This document shows positions 7,986 through 17,957 of a stretch of 64,000 nt of DNA, piece by piece. Position 1 is the stretch's first letter. Each line of letters starts with the position of its first letter. Origin of the DNA: Pseudothioclava nitratireducens. GTDB lineage: Bacteria > Pseudomonadota > Alphaproteobacteria > Rhodobacterales > Rhodobacteraceae. The notes under the pieces are model-generated. The model was given only the letters and a program-made list of their open reading frames with translations. It did not search any database and was not told where the DNA came from. The position numbers and the translations under genes were made by a program. The stretch is from NCBI RefSeq assembly GCF_029210495.1, contig NZ_JARGDK010000004.1, positions 1 to 64,000 of the forward strand, read 5' to 3'.

Positions 7986-9032
7986 ATGCGGTTTCTGGCA
8001 ATCACCTCGATGAAGAACGAGGGCGCGTTCGTGCTCGAATGGCTGGCGCATCTGCGCACGGTCGGCTTCACCGATCTGCTGGTTTTCTCGAATGATTGCG
8101 CGGACGGCACGGATGCGATGCTCGACCGGTTGCAGGCGATGGGCGCGCTGACCCATATCCGCCAGAGCGGGCCGTTCGAGGAAGGGCCGCAATGGTCCGC
8201 GCTCAAACAGGCCGACAGGCACCCGCTGCGCAAGGCCGCCGATTGGGTGATGTTTCTCGACATCGACGAATTCCCGGTGATCCATGTGGGCGATGGCACG
8301 CTGAGCGCACTTGTCGAGGCGCTGCCCGAGGCGGATGCGATCCCGCTCACGTGGCGGCTCTTTGGCAATAACGGTGTGGTCGCCTTTGAGGACCGCCCCA
8401 TCACCACGCAATTCACCCGCGCAGCCCCCGCGGTGATGCGTTGGCCGTGGCGGGCACAGATGTTCAAGACGCTGTTTCGCAGCAGCGCGGACTACCGCAA
8501 GCTGGGCGTGCACCGCCCGCGTTCGCTTGCGCCCGATGCGGCACCCCGCTGGTTCGACGGGTCGGGGCGGGAACTTCCCGATCTCTTCCGCGCCAACCGT
8601 CTCTTCTCGCTTCTGGGGGAAGAGAATTACCGCCTCGCGCAACTCAACCATTATCCCTTGGGCGCAATGGAAAGCTATGTCGTGAAGTGCGACCGCGGGC
8701 GCGCGAATCGGGCCGCCGGGGCCTTTGACATGTCCTATTGGGTCGAGCGCAATTTCAGCACCGCAGAGGATCGCAGCATCGACCGCTACGCGGCGCAGAT
8801 GGGCAGTTTGCGCCAGCAATTCCTGGCCGATCCAGAGCTTGCCCGGCTCCATGCGGGGGCGGTGGCATGGCGCAAGGCGCGCTTCGAGGCGCTGATGGCC
8901 GAGGAAGCCTATCGGGCGCTGTTCGGGCGATTGATGCTGACGCCCGCCTCAGAACCGCTCTCGGAGGCGGCAGAGGCGCGCATGGTGGCGCTTGGACGCC
9001 GAGCGCAGGGCGCGGCAGGCGAAACAATCTGA
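7986..9032 (+). CDS. GT2-like glycosyltransferase (Glyco_tranf_2_4 type)
   Basis: A 348-residue stand-alone glycosyltransferase. The order of motifs matches the C-terminal half of the preceding 782-residue protein: FLAITSMKNEGAFVLEWL, NDCADGTDAML, FLDIDEFPV (Asp92-x-Asp94), PLTWRLFGN, KTLFR, KLGVHRPR and LNHYPLGAMESYVVK. The two are thus paralogues, probably acting one after the other on the same glycan. It is 83 nt downstream with a repeat element in between and is likely in the same operon. No membrane segment is evident. Acceptor and donor sugars cannot be deduced. Confidence 0.8.
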   Translation: MRFLAITSMKNEGAFVLEWLAHLRTVGFTDLLVFSNDCADGTDAMLDRLQAMGALTHIRQSGPFEEGPQWSALKQADRHPLRKAADWVMFLDIDEFPVIHVGDGTLSALVEALPEADAIPLTWRLFGNNGVVAFEDRPITTQFTRAAPAVMRWPWRAQMFKTLFRSSADYRKLGVHRPRSLAPDAAPRWFDGSGRELPDLFRANRLFSLLGEENYRLAQLNHYPLGAMESYVVKCDRGRANRAAGAFDMSYWVERNFSTAEDRSIDRYAAQMGSLRQQFLADPELARLHAGAVAWRKARFEALMAEEAYRALFGRLMLTPASEPLSEAAEARMVALGRRAQGAAGETI

Positions 9033-9172
9033 CCCTAATCGGCAGCACTGTCCGCTGACGATAAACGAAACGCTACAATTTCAAACGCTTCCCGCATTCC
9101 TGCCATCTTGTGATGGTGATAAATTAACTAAATAGAGGCCCTGATACACGGGCAATCAGATAAGAGTGCGCC

Positions 9173-10129
9173 GTGACTATTGCTGGAGACCCGAACGAGA
9201 CGATGCACAATCGCACCACAACCGGCTGGGCCGCCCGCATGGAGGCGCTGGCCGATGATGACGGGTATTTTCAGCGCTTGGGGGCCTCTCATTCGGCGAT
9301 GTTCGTCGAGGATGGGCCGGTGCTTCTCGTCACGTTTGAGCCGCATCCTGCCAGCCATGCCCAGTCAGATCAGGAGACCCCGTTCGGCTACCGGCTTGCA
9401 CAGGAGAACGGCTGGTCGAGCCTGAGCCTGATCTGCGATCACGAAAGCTGGTTCCGCGCGCCCGAGGTCTATGCCTATATCGACCGCCTCATCGACGAGG
9501 CCTTCTTCGAGGATTTCGACCGGGTCGTGTTCTACGGTGCGGGATCGTGCGGCTATGCGGCAGCGGCCTATTCGGTCGCGGCGCCGGGGTCGTGTGTGAT
9601 TGCGCTTCAGCCGCAGGCCACGCTCGATCCGCGCCTTACGGGCTGGGACTCGCGGTTCCGTCATATGCGCCGCACCGCCTTCGATGACCGCTACGGATTC
9701 GCGCCAGATATGCTCGAAGGGGTCGGGCGTGCTTTCGTGCTGTTCGATCCCTACCAAGGCCCCGATGCGATGCATGCCGCGCTCTTTGCGCGGCCCGGCG
9801 TCAGCCTATTGCCCTGCCGCAATATCGGTGACTCGGTTGAGCGAATGCTGGACGAGATGCGTATTCTGGAGCCGCTGATCGCCGCCGCCTGCGCGGGCAC
9901 GCTGGACGAAGACGCGTTCTGGCGGCTCTACCGTGCGCGGCGCAACCTGCCGCGCTATCTGCGCAATGTGGCCAACCGCCTCGATCTGGCGGAACGCCCG
10001 CTTCTAGAGGCGCTCTTGTGCCGCAATGTGGCCGAACGACTGAACGGGCCGCGCTTCCGTCAACGCCTGTTCCAGCTTGAGGAAAGGCTGGACGATCTGG
10101 GCATCCCCCTGCCTCCACCGCGCGGTTAG
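9173..10129 (+). CDS. alpha/beta-hydrolase-like protein, degenerate paralogue of the 3190-5412 C-terminal domain
   Basis: A 318-residue protein that aligns along most of its length with residues 470-740 of the fusion protein: HSAMFVEDGPVLLVTFE, PFGYRLAQENGWSSL, DFDRVVFYGAGSCGYAA, LQPQATLDPRLTGWDSRF, FVLFDPYQGPD and RRNLPRYLRN. At the nucleophile elbow Gly124 stands where the fusion has Ser562 (GAGSCG against GASMGG), and the region around the fusion's His658 reads PCRNIGDS, without the His. The Asp is kept. It may therefore be a non-catalytic or altered enzyme. The GTG at 9173 is used; an ATG at 9203 behind a GGAG is the alternative. The AT-rich 140 bp before it suggests its own promoter. Confidence 0.65.
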   Translation: MTIAGDPNETMHNRTTTGWAARMEALADDDGYFQRLGASHSAMFVEDGPVLLVTFEPHPASHAQSDQETPFGYRLAQENGWSSLSLICDHESWFRAPEVYAYIDRLIDEAFFEDFDRVVFYGAGSCGYAAAAYSVAAPGSCVIALQPQATLDPRLTGWDSRFRHMRRTAFDDRYGFAPDMLEGVGRAFVLFDPYQGPDAMHAALFARPGVSLLPCRNIGDSVERMLDEMRILEPLIAAACAGTLDEDAFWRLYRARRNLPRYLRNVANRLDLAERPLLEALLCRNVAERLNGPRFRQRLFQLEERLDDLGIPLPPPRG

Positions 10130-10139
10130 ATACACGCAC

Positions 10140-10478
10140 TCAGGCGTTAGTCGCGGGCATATCCGGCTCGGGATCATCCTCGTCGTCGCCGTGGTAGCGT
10201 GCCACATGGGTGCGCACGCCCCGGCGCGACTGCGTGCGGGCGGCCTGCGCCACCAATTCCGCCTCGGGCACGAAGAGCGGCGCGGGTGTAAGACGACCGC
10301 GCACCTGCGTCTGCGACAGACCCAAGGCGGCCAGCGCCTGAGACAATCCCTCATCCGCGCGCACGATCAGCCGGTCGTCCTCGATCTGACAGGGCGCATG
10401 AAACTGCCCGACGCAAAGCGCCGCCAGCACCAGATCGCCACGGATCTCGGTCAGGACCTGTTCCTCGGGATCGGTCAT
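10140..10478 (-). CDS. hypothetical protein
   Basis: A 112-residue acidic protein with an excellent AAGGAGG site just before the start, so it is very likely translated. There is no signal peptide or membrane segment. The middle part (DRLIVRADEGLSQALAALGLSQTQVRGRL) looks like a short helical, possibly repeat-forming fold, and the C-terminus is rich in Asp/Glu (GDDEDDPEPD). I recognise no family. It converges with the hydrolase-like gene 10 nt away, and the DUF1127 gene lies upstream on the same strand. Confidence 0.6.
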   Translation of the reverse strand: MTDPEEQVLTEIRGDLVLAALCVGQFHAPCQIEDDRLIVRADEGLSQALAALGLSQTQVRGRLTPAPLFVPEAELVAQAARTQSRRGVRTHVARYHGDDEDDPEPDMPATNA

Positions 10479-10601
10479 TGCGGGCCTCCTTCCCTCTATC
10501 CGAAGATGGATATGCGGTCAGTATCGACCCACCCTGACGCAGGCGCAAGGGCGCAGGCTTGGACCCCTCTCGGCAAGCCGCGCCGCCCGGCCCGGCGTGC
10601 G

Positions 10602-10826
10602 TCAGATGTAGAACCGGTCGCGGAACACGTGCTGCGCGATACTGTCGCGGCGCAGACCCATTGCGGCCAGTTCCGCGTCGCTTTTGGCCCGAAGCGCATC
10701 GAGTTCGTCAAGGCGCGCACGACGCTCGGCATAACGGAGCAGCTGTGCCCCAACCCCTGCAAGCGCGGCGAAGATCGTCGCAAGCAAGCCGGTTTCGCGC
10801 GGTGCGATTGCGGATGTGAAAGCCAT
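10602..10826 (-). CDS. DUF1127 family small protein
   Basis: A 74-residue protein with a good AGGAGG site. The C-terminal half has the DUF1127 pattern of a basic helix (RYAERRARLDELDALRAKSDAELAAMGLRRDSI) ending in a conserved FRDRFYI-like tail, preceded by a short hydrophobic segment (LLATIFAALAGVGAQLL). DUF1127 proteins in alphaproteobacteria include small RNA-binding or phosphate/stress-related proteins; the role here is open. It is divergent from pyrC, with 193 bp between them. Confidence 0.7.
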   Translation of the reverse strand: MAFTSAIAPRETGLLATIFAALAGVGAQLLRYAERRARLDELDALRAKSDAELAAMGLRRDSIAQHVFRDRFYI

Positions 10827-11019
10827 TTCTGGAACCCTCCTGAAGGTATGTCAGGTTGTTCCCCCCTTGCCGGACAGATTAGGTCAGCATACCTGCCACA
10901 ACCAGCGCAAAACGAGAAACCCCGCCATGCAACAGATGCAGACCCCGCACTCTTGCGATCCTGCGCCCGCGACGCGTCTTCCTCTGGATTTGCGCCCAAA
11001 GCCGGTGTAGGGCAAAGCC

Positions 11020-12060
11020 ATGACCCAGATCTCCATTCCCCGCCCCGACGACTGGCACCTGCATCTGCGCGACGGCGCGATGCTGCAAGGCGTCCTGCCT
11101 GAAACCACGCGCCATTTCGCGCGCGCGATCATCATGCCGAACCTCGTGCCGCCGGTGGTCACCGGCGCACAAGCCGCAAGCTACCGCGAGCGTATCCTTG
11201 CCGCGATGCCGGAGGGCGCGCAGTTCGAACCGCTGATGACGCTCTATCTCACCGAGGATACGGACCCGGCCGATGTGGCGGCGGCGCATGCGTCGGGTCT
11301 CGTCAAGGCGGTCAAGCTTTATCCGGCCGGGGCGACCACCAACTCGAACTCGGGCGTGCGCGATTTCGACAAGGTCCGCGCGGTCTTCGACAAGATGGCC
11401 GAGATCGGCCTGCCGCTCTGCGTGCATGGCGAGGTGACAACGGCGGAGGTCGATATCTTCGACCGCGAGGCCGTGTTCATCGAGACCGTGCTCGACCCGA
11501 TCCGCCGTGCGCATCCGGGGCTGCGCGTGGTGATGGAACATATCACCACCAAGGACGGGGTCGATTACGCCCGCGCGCAGGACGACACGCTGGGCGCGAC
11601 GATCACCACGCATCACCTGATCATCAACCGCAACCACATCCTCGTGGGCGGGATCAAGCCGCATTACTACTGCCTGCCCGTCGCCAAGCGCGAGACGCAC
11701 CGTCTGGCGCTGCGCGAAGCGGCGACCTCGGGCGAGGCGCGGTTCTTCCTGGGCACGGACAGCGCGCCCCATGCCGACGAGGCCAAGGAATCGTCCTGCG
11801 GCTGCGCGGGCTGCTTCACCGCGACCAACACGATGGCGCTGCTCGCCCATGTGTTCGAGGAAGAAGGCAAGCTCGACGCGCTCGAAGCCTTTGCCTCGCG
11901 CAACGGGCCGCGCTTTTATGGCCTGCCCGCGAACACCAACACGCTCACGCTCGAAAAGACCGATTTGCCCGCGCAATGGCCGGACAAACTGATCACCGGC
12001 GCGGGCCCCGTCACGATTTTCAACCCGGGTTTCCCGGTCTACTGGCATGTGAAAGACTGA
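11020..12060 (+). CDS. pyrC: dihydroorotase (homodimeric PyrC type)
   Basis: A 346-residue cytosolic enzyme that closes N-carbamoyl-aspartate to dihydroorotate, the third step of pyrimidine synthesis. Zinc ligands are in WHLHLRDG (His13, His15). The carbamylated bridging lysine is Lys99 in [13 protein letters not shown]. Further metal and substrate residues are in [22 protein letters not shown] and GTDSAPH. Length equals E. coli PyrC (348), so it is the short, self-sufficient type that needs no PyrB partner. It is followed by pyrE 108 bp downstream, making a small pyrimidine operon. Confidence 0.95.
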   Translation: MTQISIPRPDDWHLHLRDGAMLQGVLPETTRHFARAIIMPNLVPPVVTGAQAASYRERILAAMPEGAQFEPLMTLYLTEDTDPADVAAAHASGLVKAVKLYPAGATTNSNSGVRDFDKVRAVFDKMAEIGLPLCVHGEVTTAEVDIFDREAVFIETVLDPIRRAHPGLRVVMEHITTKDGVDYARAQDDTLGATITTHHLIINRNHILVGGIKPHYYCLPVAKRETHRLALREAATSGEARFFLGTDSAPHADEAKESSCGCAGCFTATNTMALLAHVFEEEGKLDALEAFASRNGPRFYGLPANTNTLTLEKTDLPAQWPDKLITGAGPVTIFNPGFPVYWHVKD

Positions 12061-12063
12061 TCC

Positions 12064-12149
12064 TTTCATCACACCCTGAATACGCCCCGCGGAGCGGCCC
12101 TGCCTCACCGCAGATGCCTCCGGCGGGCGTATCCGGAGCTTGATGAAAG
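12064..12149. repeat. inverted pair of the dispersed repeat, able to form a long hairpin
   Basis: CTTTCATCA-N8-ATACGCCC (12064-12088) is answered by GGGCGTAT-N8-TGATGAAAG (12125-12149), and the right arm lies in a repeat copy (core GCCTCCGGCGGGCGTAT). In RNA the two arms would pair across the pyrC-pyrE junction. It may attenuate transcription, protect the 3' end of pyrC mRNA, or simply be a palindromic repeat unit. Confidence 0.55.
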
Positions 12150-12168
12150 CCAAAGCGAGGACAAGACG

Positions 12169-12849
12169 ATGATCCCCAGCAGCTACCCCGCCAAGGAAGA
12201 AATCGCGCGACTGACCGCGCGGATGCTTCTGGAAATCGGTGCGGTGAACTTCAACACCGACGAGCCCTATATTCTGGCGTCGGGCCTGCCCTCGCCCTCC
12301 TATATCGACTGCCGCAAGCTGATCAGCTTCCCGCGCATCCGCTCGACGCTGATGGATTTCCTGACCGTGACGGTCATGCGCGAAGCCGGCTTCGAGGCTT
12401 TCGACAATATCGCGGGCGGCGAGACGGCAGGGATTCCTTTTGCCGCGATGGTGGCGGAGCGCATGGCGCTGCCGATGACCTATGTGCGCAAGAAGCCGAA
12501 AGGCTACGGGCGCAACGCCCGCATCGAAGGGGCGATGACCGAGGGCCAGCGCGTTCTTCTGGTCGAGGATCTGACCACCGATGGCGGTTCCAAGCTGAGC
12601 TTCGTGGATGCGATCCGCGAGACCGGCGCGACCTGCGGGCATACGGCAGTGATTTTCTACTACGGGATCTTCCCCGAAACCGAAAAGACGCTGGGCGATC
12701 ACGGCGTCGCGCTGCATGCGCTCTGCACCTGGTGGGACGTTCTGGCCGAGGCCCGCGCGCAAGGCGCGTTCAGCGCCGCGACGCTTGATGAGGTCGAGAA
12801 ATTCCTCAACGCGCCGCGCGCATGGCAAGAGGCCCACAAGAAGGGCTGA
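12169..12849 (+). CDS. pyrE: orotate phosphoribosyltransferase
   Basis: A 226-residue type I phosphoribosyltransferase that joins orotate to PRPP to give OMP, directly after the PyrC/PyrD steps. The PRPP-binding motif [13 protein letters not shown] is present near residues 127-139, and the Lys-rich loop [13 protein letters not shown] is the family's catalytic flexible loop. The [17 protein letters not shown] segment near the N-terminus is also typical. It is slightly longer than E. coli PyrE (213), as in other Rhodobacterales. The ATG at 12169 follows a GAGGACAAG leader. Confidence 0.93.
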   Translation: MIPSSYPAKEEIARLTARMLLEIGAVNFNTDEPYILASGLPSPSYIDCRKLISFPRIRSTLMDFLTVTVMREAGFEAFDNIAGGETAGIPFAAMVAERMALPMTYVRKKPKGYGRNARIEGAMTEGQRVLLVEDLTTDGGSKLSFVDAIRETGATCGHTAVIFYYGIFPETEKTLGDHGVALHALCTWWDVLAEARAQGAFSAATLDEVEKFLNAPRAWQEAHKKG

Positions 12850-12874
12850 GCCGGGCAGAAATCTGTGGGCCGAT

Positions 12875-13007
12875 CTGTGGATCAGTTTGGGAAAAACCGG
12901 GCGGGGAATCGTGGCGGTTTCCCCGAACCCCCCAGATATGGTAGGCTTGCGGTGGATACCCTACCAGACAGAGCCTAAACGCCGCTCGCGCGACAGGGTT
13001 ATCCCCA
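12875..13007. promoter_or_regulatory. cluster of DnaA-box-like sites before dnaB
   Basis: Three matches to TTATCCACA lie in the 223 bp before dnaB: TGATCCACA (minus strand, within 12875-12884, one mismatch), GGTATCCACC (minus strand, 12951-12960, weaker) and TTATCCCCA (plus strand, 12999-13007, one mismatch). This suggests DnaA control of dnaB. Binding is not shown. Confidence 0.4.
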
Positions 13008-13072
13008 GAGTTATACCGTTACCGGTTTGCCCCGATCCGGGCTAAGAGGCAGGGCAGGAATTCGAGGCAGAG

Positions 13073-14557
<1,485 letters not shown>

Positions 14558-14652
14558 GCCGCCCCTTCGCTCGGGCGCAACACTGACGCGGCAAGGCGCC
14601 CAAGCGCGCCTTTCCGCTTGACCTCGGGCGCGGCGCGCTCAACAAAGTCGCC

Positions 14653-15702
14653 ATGGCAAACGCATCTCTTCGTATCGACCTCGACGCAATCATCGCCAAC
14701 TGGCGCGCGCTGGACGCGGCCTCTGGCCCCGGCACGGAAACGGGCGCGGTGGTCAAGGCCAACAGCTATGGGCTGGGCGCGGATCGGGTGGCACGGGCGC
14801 TGATGCGCGCGGGCGCGCGCAAGTTCTTCGTAGCGGTCGCAGAAGAGGGCGTGGCACTGCGTCAAGCCATCGGAGAAGGGCCTGAAATCTTTGTGTTTTC
14901 CGGGCATATGGCGGGCGATACGGACATGATCGGCGATCTTGGCCTGATCCCGATGCTCAACTCGCTCGAACAGGTCACCCGGCATTTCGAGGCCCTGCCC
15001 GGCGCGCCCTTTGGCGTGCAGCTCGACACAGGCATGAACCGGCTCGGCATGGAAGCGGGCGAATGGGAAGCCGTCGCGCCGATCGTTCTGGGCGCCGAGC
15101 CGCGCCTCGTGATGTCGCATCTGGCCTGCGCCGACGCGCCCGAGCACCCGATGAACGCCGCCCAACTGGCCGAGTTCCGCCGCATGACGGATGGGATCGG
15201 CGTGCCGCGTTCACTCTCGGCGACGGGCGGGATCCTGCTGGGGCCGGACTATCATTTCGACGTGACGCGCCCGGGTATTGGGCTGTATGGCGGGCTTCCG
15301 TTTGAAGAGGCTCAGCCTGTGGTCCGCCTCTCACTCCCGGTGATCCAATTGCGCGACGTCGCGCAGGGGGAAACGGTCGGCTATTCGAACACCTGGGAGG
15401 CCGAGATCGACAGCCAGATCGCGACCGTTGCGGCCGGCTACGCGGATGGCATACACCGCACCCTCTCGGGCTGCGCGACGCTCTGGGCCGACGGTGTGCC
15501 CTGCCCTGTCGTGGGCCGGGTCTCCATGGACCTGATCACTGTCGATGTGACCCATCTGAGCGATGTGCCCCGCAGCCTCGACCTGATTTGCGCCGAACAA
15601 GGCGTGGATGATCTCGCGGATGTGGCGCAAACCATCGGCTACGAGATCCTGACCGGCCTCGGGCCGCGCTATGCCCGCCACTATCACGGGGGCGGCGCGT
15701 GA
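14653..15702 (+). CDS. alr: alanine racemase
   Basis: A 349-residue PLP enzyme that interconverts L- and D-alanine for peptidoglycan. The PLP lysine is Lys35 in [11 protein letters not shown], and the second catalytic base is Tyr263 in [12 protein letters not shown]-terminal beta domain begins near residue 225 and contains [13 protein letters not shown]. Length is typical. Its stop overlaps the GTG start of the ABC permease gene (GTGA), so the two are translationally coupled. Confidence 0.94.
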   Translation: MANASLRIDLDAIIANWRALDAASGPGTETGAVVKANSYGLGADRVARALMRAGARKFFVAVAEEGVALRQAIGEGPEIFVFSGHMAGDTDMIGDLGLIPMLNSLEQVTRHFEALPGAPFGVQLDTGMNRLGMEAGEWEAVAPIVLGAEPRLVMSHLACADAPEHPMNAAQLAEFRRMTDGIGVPRSLSATGGILLGPDYHFDVTRPGIGLYGGLPFEEAQPVVRLSLPVIQLRDVAQGETVGYSNTWEAEIDSQIATVAAGYADGIHRTLSGCATLWADGVPCPVVGRVSMDLITVDVTHLSDVPRSLDLICAEQGVDDLADVAQTIGYEILTGLGPRYARHYHGGGA

Positions 15703-16493
15703 GCGCGCTGGCGCCGTTCGCGGCGCCGCTGGCCGGGCTAGGCCGGGCCGTTCTGGGCGCGCTGGCCTCGACCGGGCGGCTTGCGATCTTCGCGGGCCAG
15801 ACACTCAGCCACCTGCTCCGCCCGCCCTTCTATATCCGGGAATTCCTTGCCGCCTGCCTGCAAATCGGCTGGCTGTCGCTGCCGGTGGTCGGACTGACAG
15901 CGCTCTTCACGGGGGCGGCGCTCGCGCTACAGATCTATGCGGGCGGCGCGCGTTTCTCGGCCGAGGCCGTCGTGCCTTCGATCACCGCCATTGGCATGGT
16001 CCGTGAGCTTGGCCCGGTCATGGCGGGCCTGATGGTGGCGGCGCGGGTGGCCAGCTCCATCGCCGCCGAGATCGGGACGATGAAAGTCACCGAGCAGATC
16101 GACGCGCTGGTGACGCTCTCGACGCATCCGATGAAATATCTCACTGTGCCGCGGGTGCTGGCTGCCACGCTCACCGTGCCGGTTCTTGTGGGCGTGGGTG
16201 ACGTGATCGGGATCATGGGTGGCTGGTTGGTCGGCACCGGACGGCTTGGCTTCAATTCCGCGACATATCTCAAAAATACGTGGGAATATCTCGAGTTCTG
16301 GGATGTCGGATCGGGCCTTGTGAAGGGGGCCGCCTTCGGCTTCATCATCGCGGTGATGGGCTGTTATCACGGGATGAATTCGGCGCGTGGCGCGCAAGGC
16401 GTGGGCCGGGCCACCAAATCCGCCGTGGTCGGCGCCTCGGTCGCAATCCTAGCCGCCAACTATCTGCTGACGGAGGTCTTCTTCTCGGCATGA
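15699..16493 (+). CDS. mlaE: MlaE/YrbE-type ABC transporter permease
   Basis: A 264-residue inner-membrane permease of the MlaE (DUF140) family, the membrane part of ABC systems that move phospholipids between inner and outer membrane. Family signatures are visible: [24 protein letters not shown], the region [37 protein letters not shown], and [17 protein letters not shown] near the C-terminus. It starts at a GTG overlapping alr and its own stop overlaps the start of the ATPase gene, so the three genes form one operon. No MlaD (MCE) gene is adjacent. Confidence 0.9.
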   Translation: MSALAPFAAPLAGLGRAVLGALASTGRLAIFAGQTLSHLLRPPFYIREFLAACLQIGWLSLPVVGLTALFTGAALALQIYAGGARFSAEAVVPSITAIGMVRELGPVMAGLMVAARVASSIAAEIGTMKVTEQIDALVTLSTHPMKYLTVPRVLAATLTVPVLVGVGDVIGIMGGWLVGTGRLGFNSATYLKNTWEYLEFWDVGSGLVKGAAFGFIIAVMGCYHGMNSARGAQGVGRATKSAVVGASVAILAANYLLTEVFFSA

Positions 16494-17236
16494 TCGAACT
16501 TCAGGGCGTCACCAAATCCTTCGGCTCGAACCATGTGCTGCGCGGCGTGGATCTGACGATCCCGCGCGGTGAGAGCATGGTGATCATCGGCGGCTCTGGC
16601 ACCGGAAAATCGGTGCTCTTGAAATGCATCCTCGGGCTGGTGCGCCCCGATGGCGGGACGATCACGCTCGACGGGCAGGACGTTACAACGGGCGACCGCG
16701 ACGCGTTTCTCGCGCGCTTCGGTATGCTGTTTCAGGGTGGCGCGCTCTTCGACAGTCTCACCGTCTGGCAAAACGTGGCCTTTCGCCTGCTGCGTGGCGC
16801 GCTCAAGCGGCCCAAGGCCGAGGCCCGCGAGATCGCCATCGAGAAGCTGCGCCGTGTAGGCCTCGGCCCGCAGGTCGCTGACCTCTACCCGGCCGAATTG
16901 TCGGGCGGCATGCAGAAACGCGTGAGCCTCGCCCGCGCCATCGCCGCAGAGCCGGAGATCATCTTTTTCGATGAACCCACCACCGGGCTCGACCCGATCA
17001 TGGCGGGCGTCATCAACGAGTTGATCCGCGAAATCGTCACCGAAATGGGCGCGACTGCCATGACTATCACCCATGACATGACCTCGGTGCGCGCGATTTC
17101 GGACCGCGTGGCGATGCTTCATGGCGGCAAGGTGCGCTGGACTGGTGAAATCGCGGAAATGGACACGACATCAGACCCTTACGTCCAACAGTTCATCCAC
17201 GGACGCCCCGACGGCCCGATCGAGTCCCTGCGCTAA
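16490..17236 (+). CDS. mlaF: MlaF-type ABC transporter ATP-binding protein
   Basis: A 248-residue ATPase partner of the permease before it. Walker A is GGSGTGKSVL, the Q-loop is MLFQGGALFDSLTVWQNV, the signature is LSGGMQKRV, Walker B is IIFFDEPTTGLDP, and the switch His is in ITHDMTS. The LFDSLTV and MQKRV variants are typical of MlaF-type proteins. ATP hydrolysis would power lipid transfer for outer-membrane asymmetry. The start at 16490 overlaps the permease stop by ATGA. Confidence 0.92.
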   Translation: MIELQGVTKSFGSNHVLRGVDLTIPRGESMVIIGGSGTGKSVLLKCILGLVRPDGGTITLDGQDVTTGDRDAFLARFGMLFQGGALFDSLTVWQNVAFRLLRGALKRPKAEAREIAIEKLRRVGLGPQVADLYPAELSGGMQKRVSLARAIAAEPEIIFFDEPTTGLDPIMAGVINELIREIVTEMGATAMTITHDMTSVRAISDRVAMLHGGKVRWTGEIAEMDTTSDPYVQQFIHGRPDGPIESLR

Positions 17237-17419
17237 CCGGACCGCCAAGCGCGGCGAGATCACACCCGCGTCCGTGTGCATCTGGTCCCAAGGGACACGG
17301 CAAGGATCTGCGTGACCTCCGGGATGCACGCCGCTATGAATAAGCGGACGGCCAGCGCGGTTATCGCATCACCCCAAGACCGTCAGAGACAAGCAGTTCA
17401 GGACGCAGGCGCTCACCCA

Positions 17420-17854
17420 ATGCTGAAATATGCCAATCTAGCGCTTCTGGTGCTGTTTCCCATCGCTTGGTTTGCGCCCCTCTTGCGCGCGGGTCTGCTG
17501 CCCTTCTTCGATCTCGACGCTATCTCTGTGATGTCCGGGCTTCAGGCGCTTTGGCAAAAGGACATCGCACTGGCACTTCTTGTAACCTTCTTTGCCCTCT
17601 TTGCGCCCTACCTGAAAACGCTCGGCCTCGCGCTCGTGCAATTCCGCCTCGCCTCGCCGCGGCTGCTGCCCGCGCTGACGCTGTTCGGCAAGCTGGCCAT
17701 GGCCGACATCTTTCTGATCGCACTCTATATCGTGCTGGCCAAGGGCGTGGGCGTGGGCCGGGTCGAGACTGGCTGGGGTCTTTATCTCTTCACCGCCTGC
17801 GTTCTCGCCTCGCTGGCGATCTCGATCCTCGAGAGCCGCAAGCCCCGGTCCTGA
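17420..17854 (+). CDS. paraquat-inducible protein A (PqiA)-like membrane protein
   Basis: A 144-residue membrane protein with about four hydrophobic segments. The stretch FFDLDAISVMSGLQALWQKDIALALLVTFFALFAPYLKTLGL matches the PqiA domain. PqiA proteins work with MCE proteins (PqiB) in envelope lipid transport, which fits its place 183 bp after mlaEF. The start is uncertain: ATGs at 17321 and 17336 in the same frame would add about 30 polar residues, but 17420 begins right at the first helix. It is followed by a repeat element. Confidence 0.7.
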   Translation: MLKYANLALLVLFPIAWFAPLLRAGLLPFFDLDAISVMSGLQALWQKDIALALLVTFFALFAPYLKTLGLALVQFRLASPRLLPALTLFGKLAMADIFLIALYIVLAKGVGVGRVETGWGLYLFTACVLASLAISILESRKPRS

Positions 17855-17881
17855 GCTTCATCAAACCCGAAATACTCCGGG
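17855..17881 (-). repeat. dispersed intergenic repeat, copy C
   Basis: On the minus strand it reads CCGGAGTATTTCGGGT followed by TTGATGAAGC, matching the core and tail of copies A and B. It lies between the PqiA-like gene and radA. A small GGGC/GCCC hairpin follows at about 17900-17920. Confidence 0.4.
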
Positions 17882-17957
17882 ATGAACGGGCCGCAAGACC
17901 CGGAGGGGCAGCGCCCTTCCCCCTTGATGTTCGCGTGATGTTCTGCAATCTTACGCC

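Noticed and set aside
5413-8001. Upstream extension of the 3190-5412 frame to a 1603-residue protein on the minus strand
   Set aside because: The extra part lies antisense to the clear GT2-like gene, has the His/Arg/Pro-rich composition of a shadow frame, and a good start exists at 5412.
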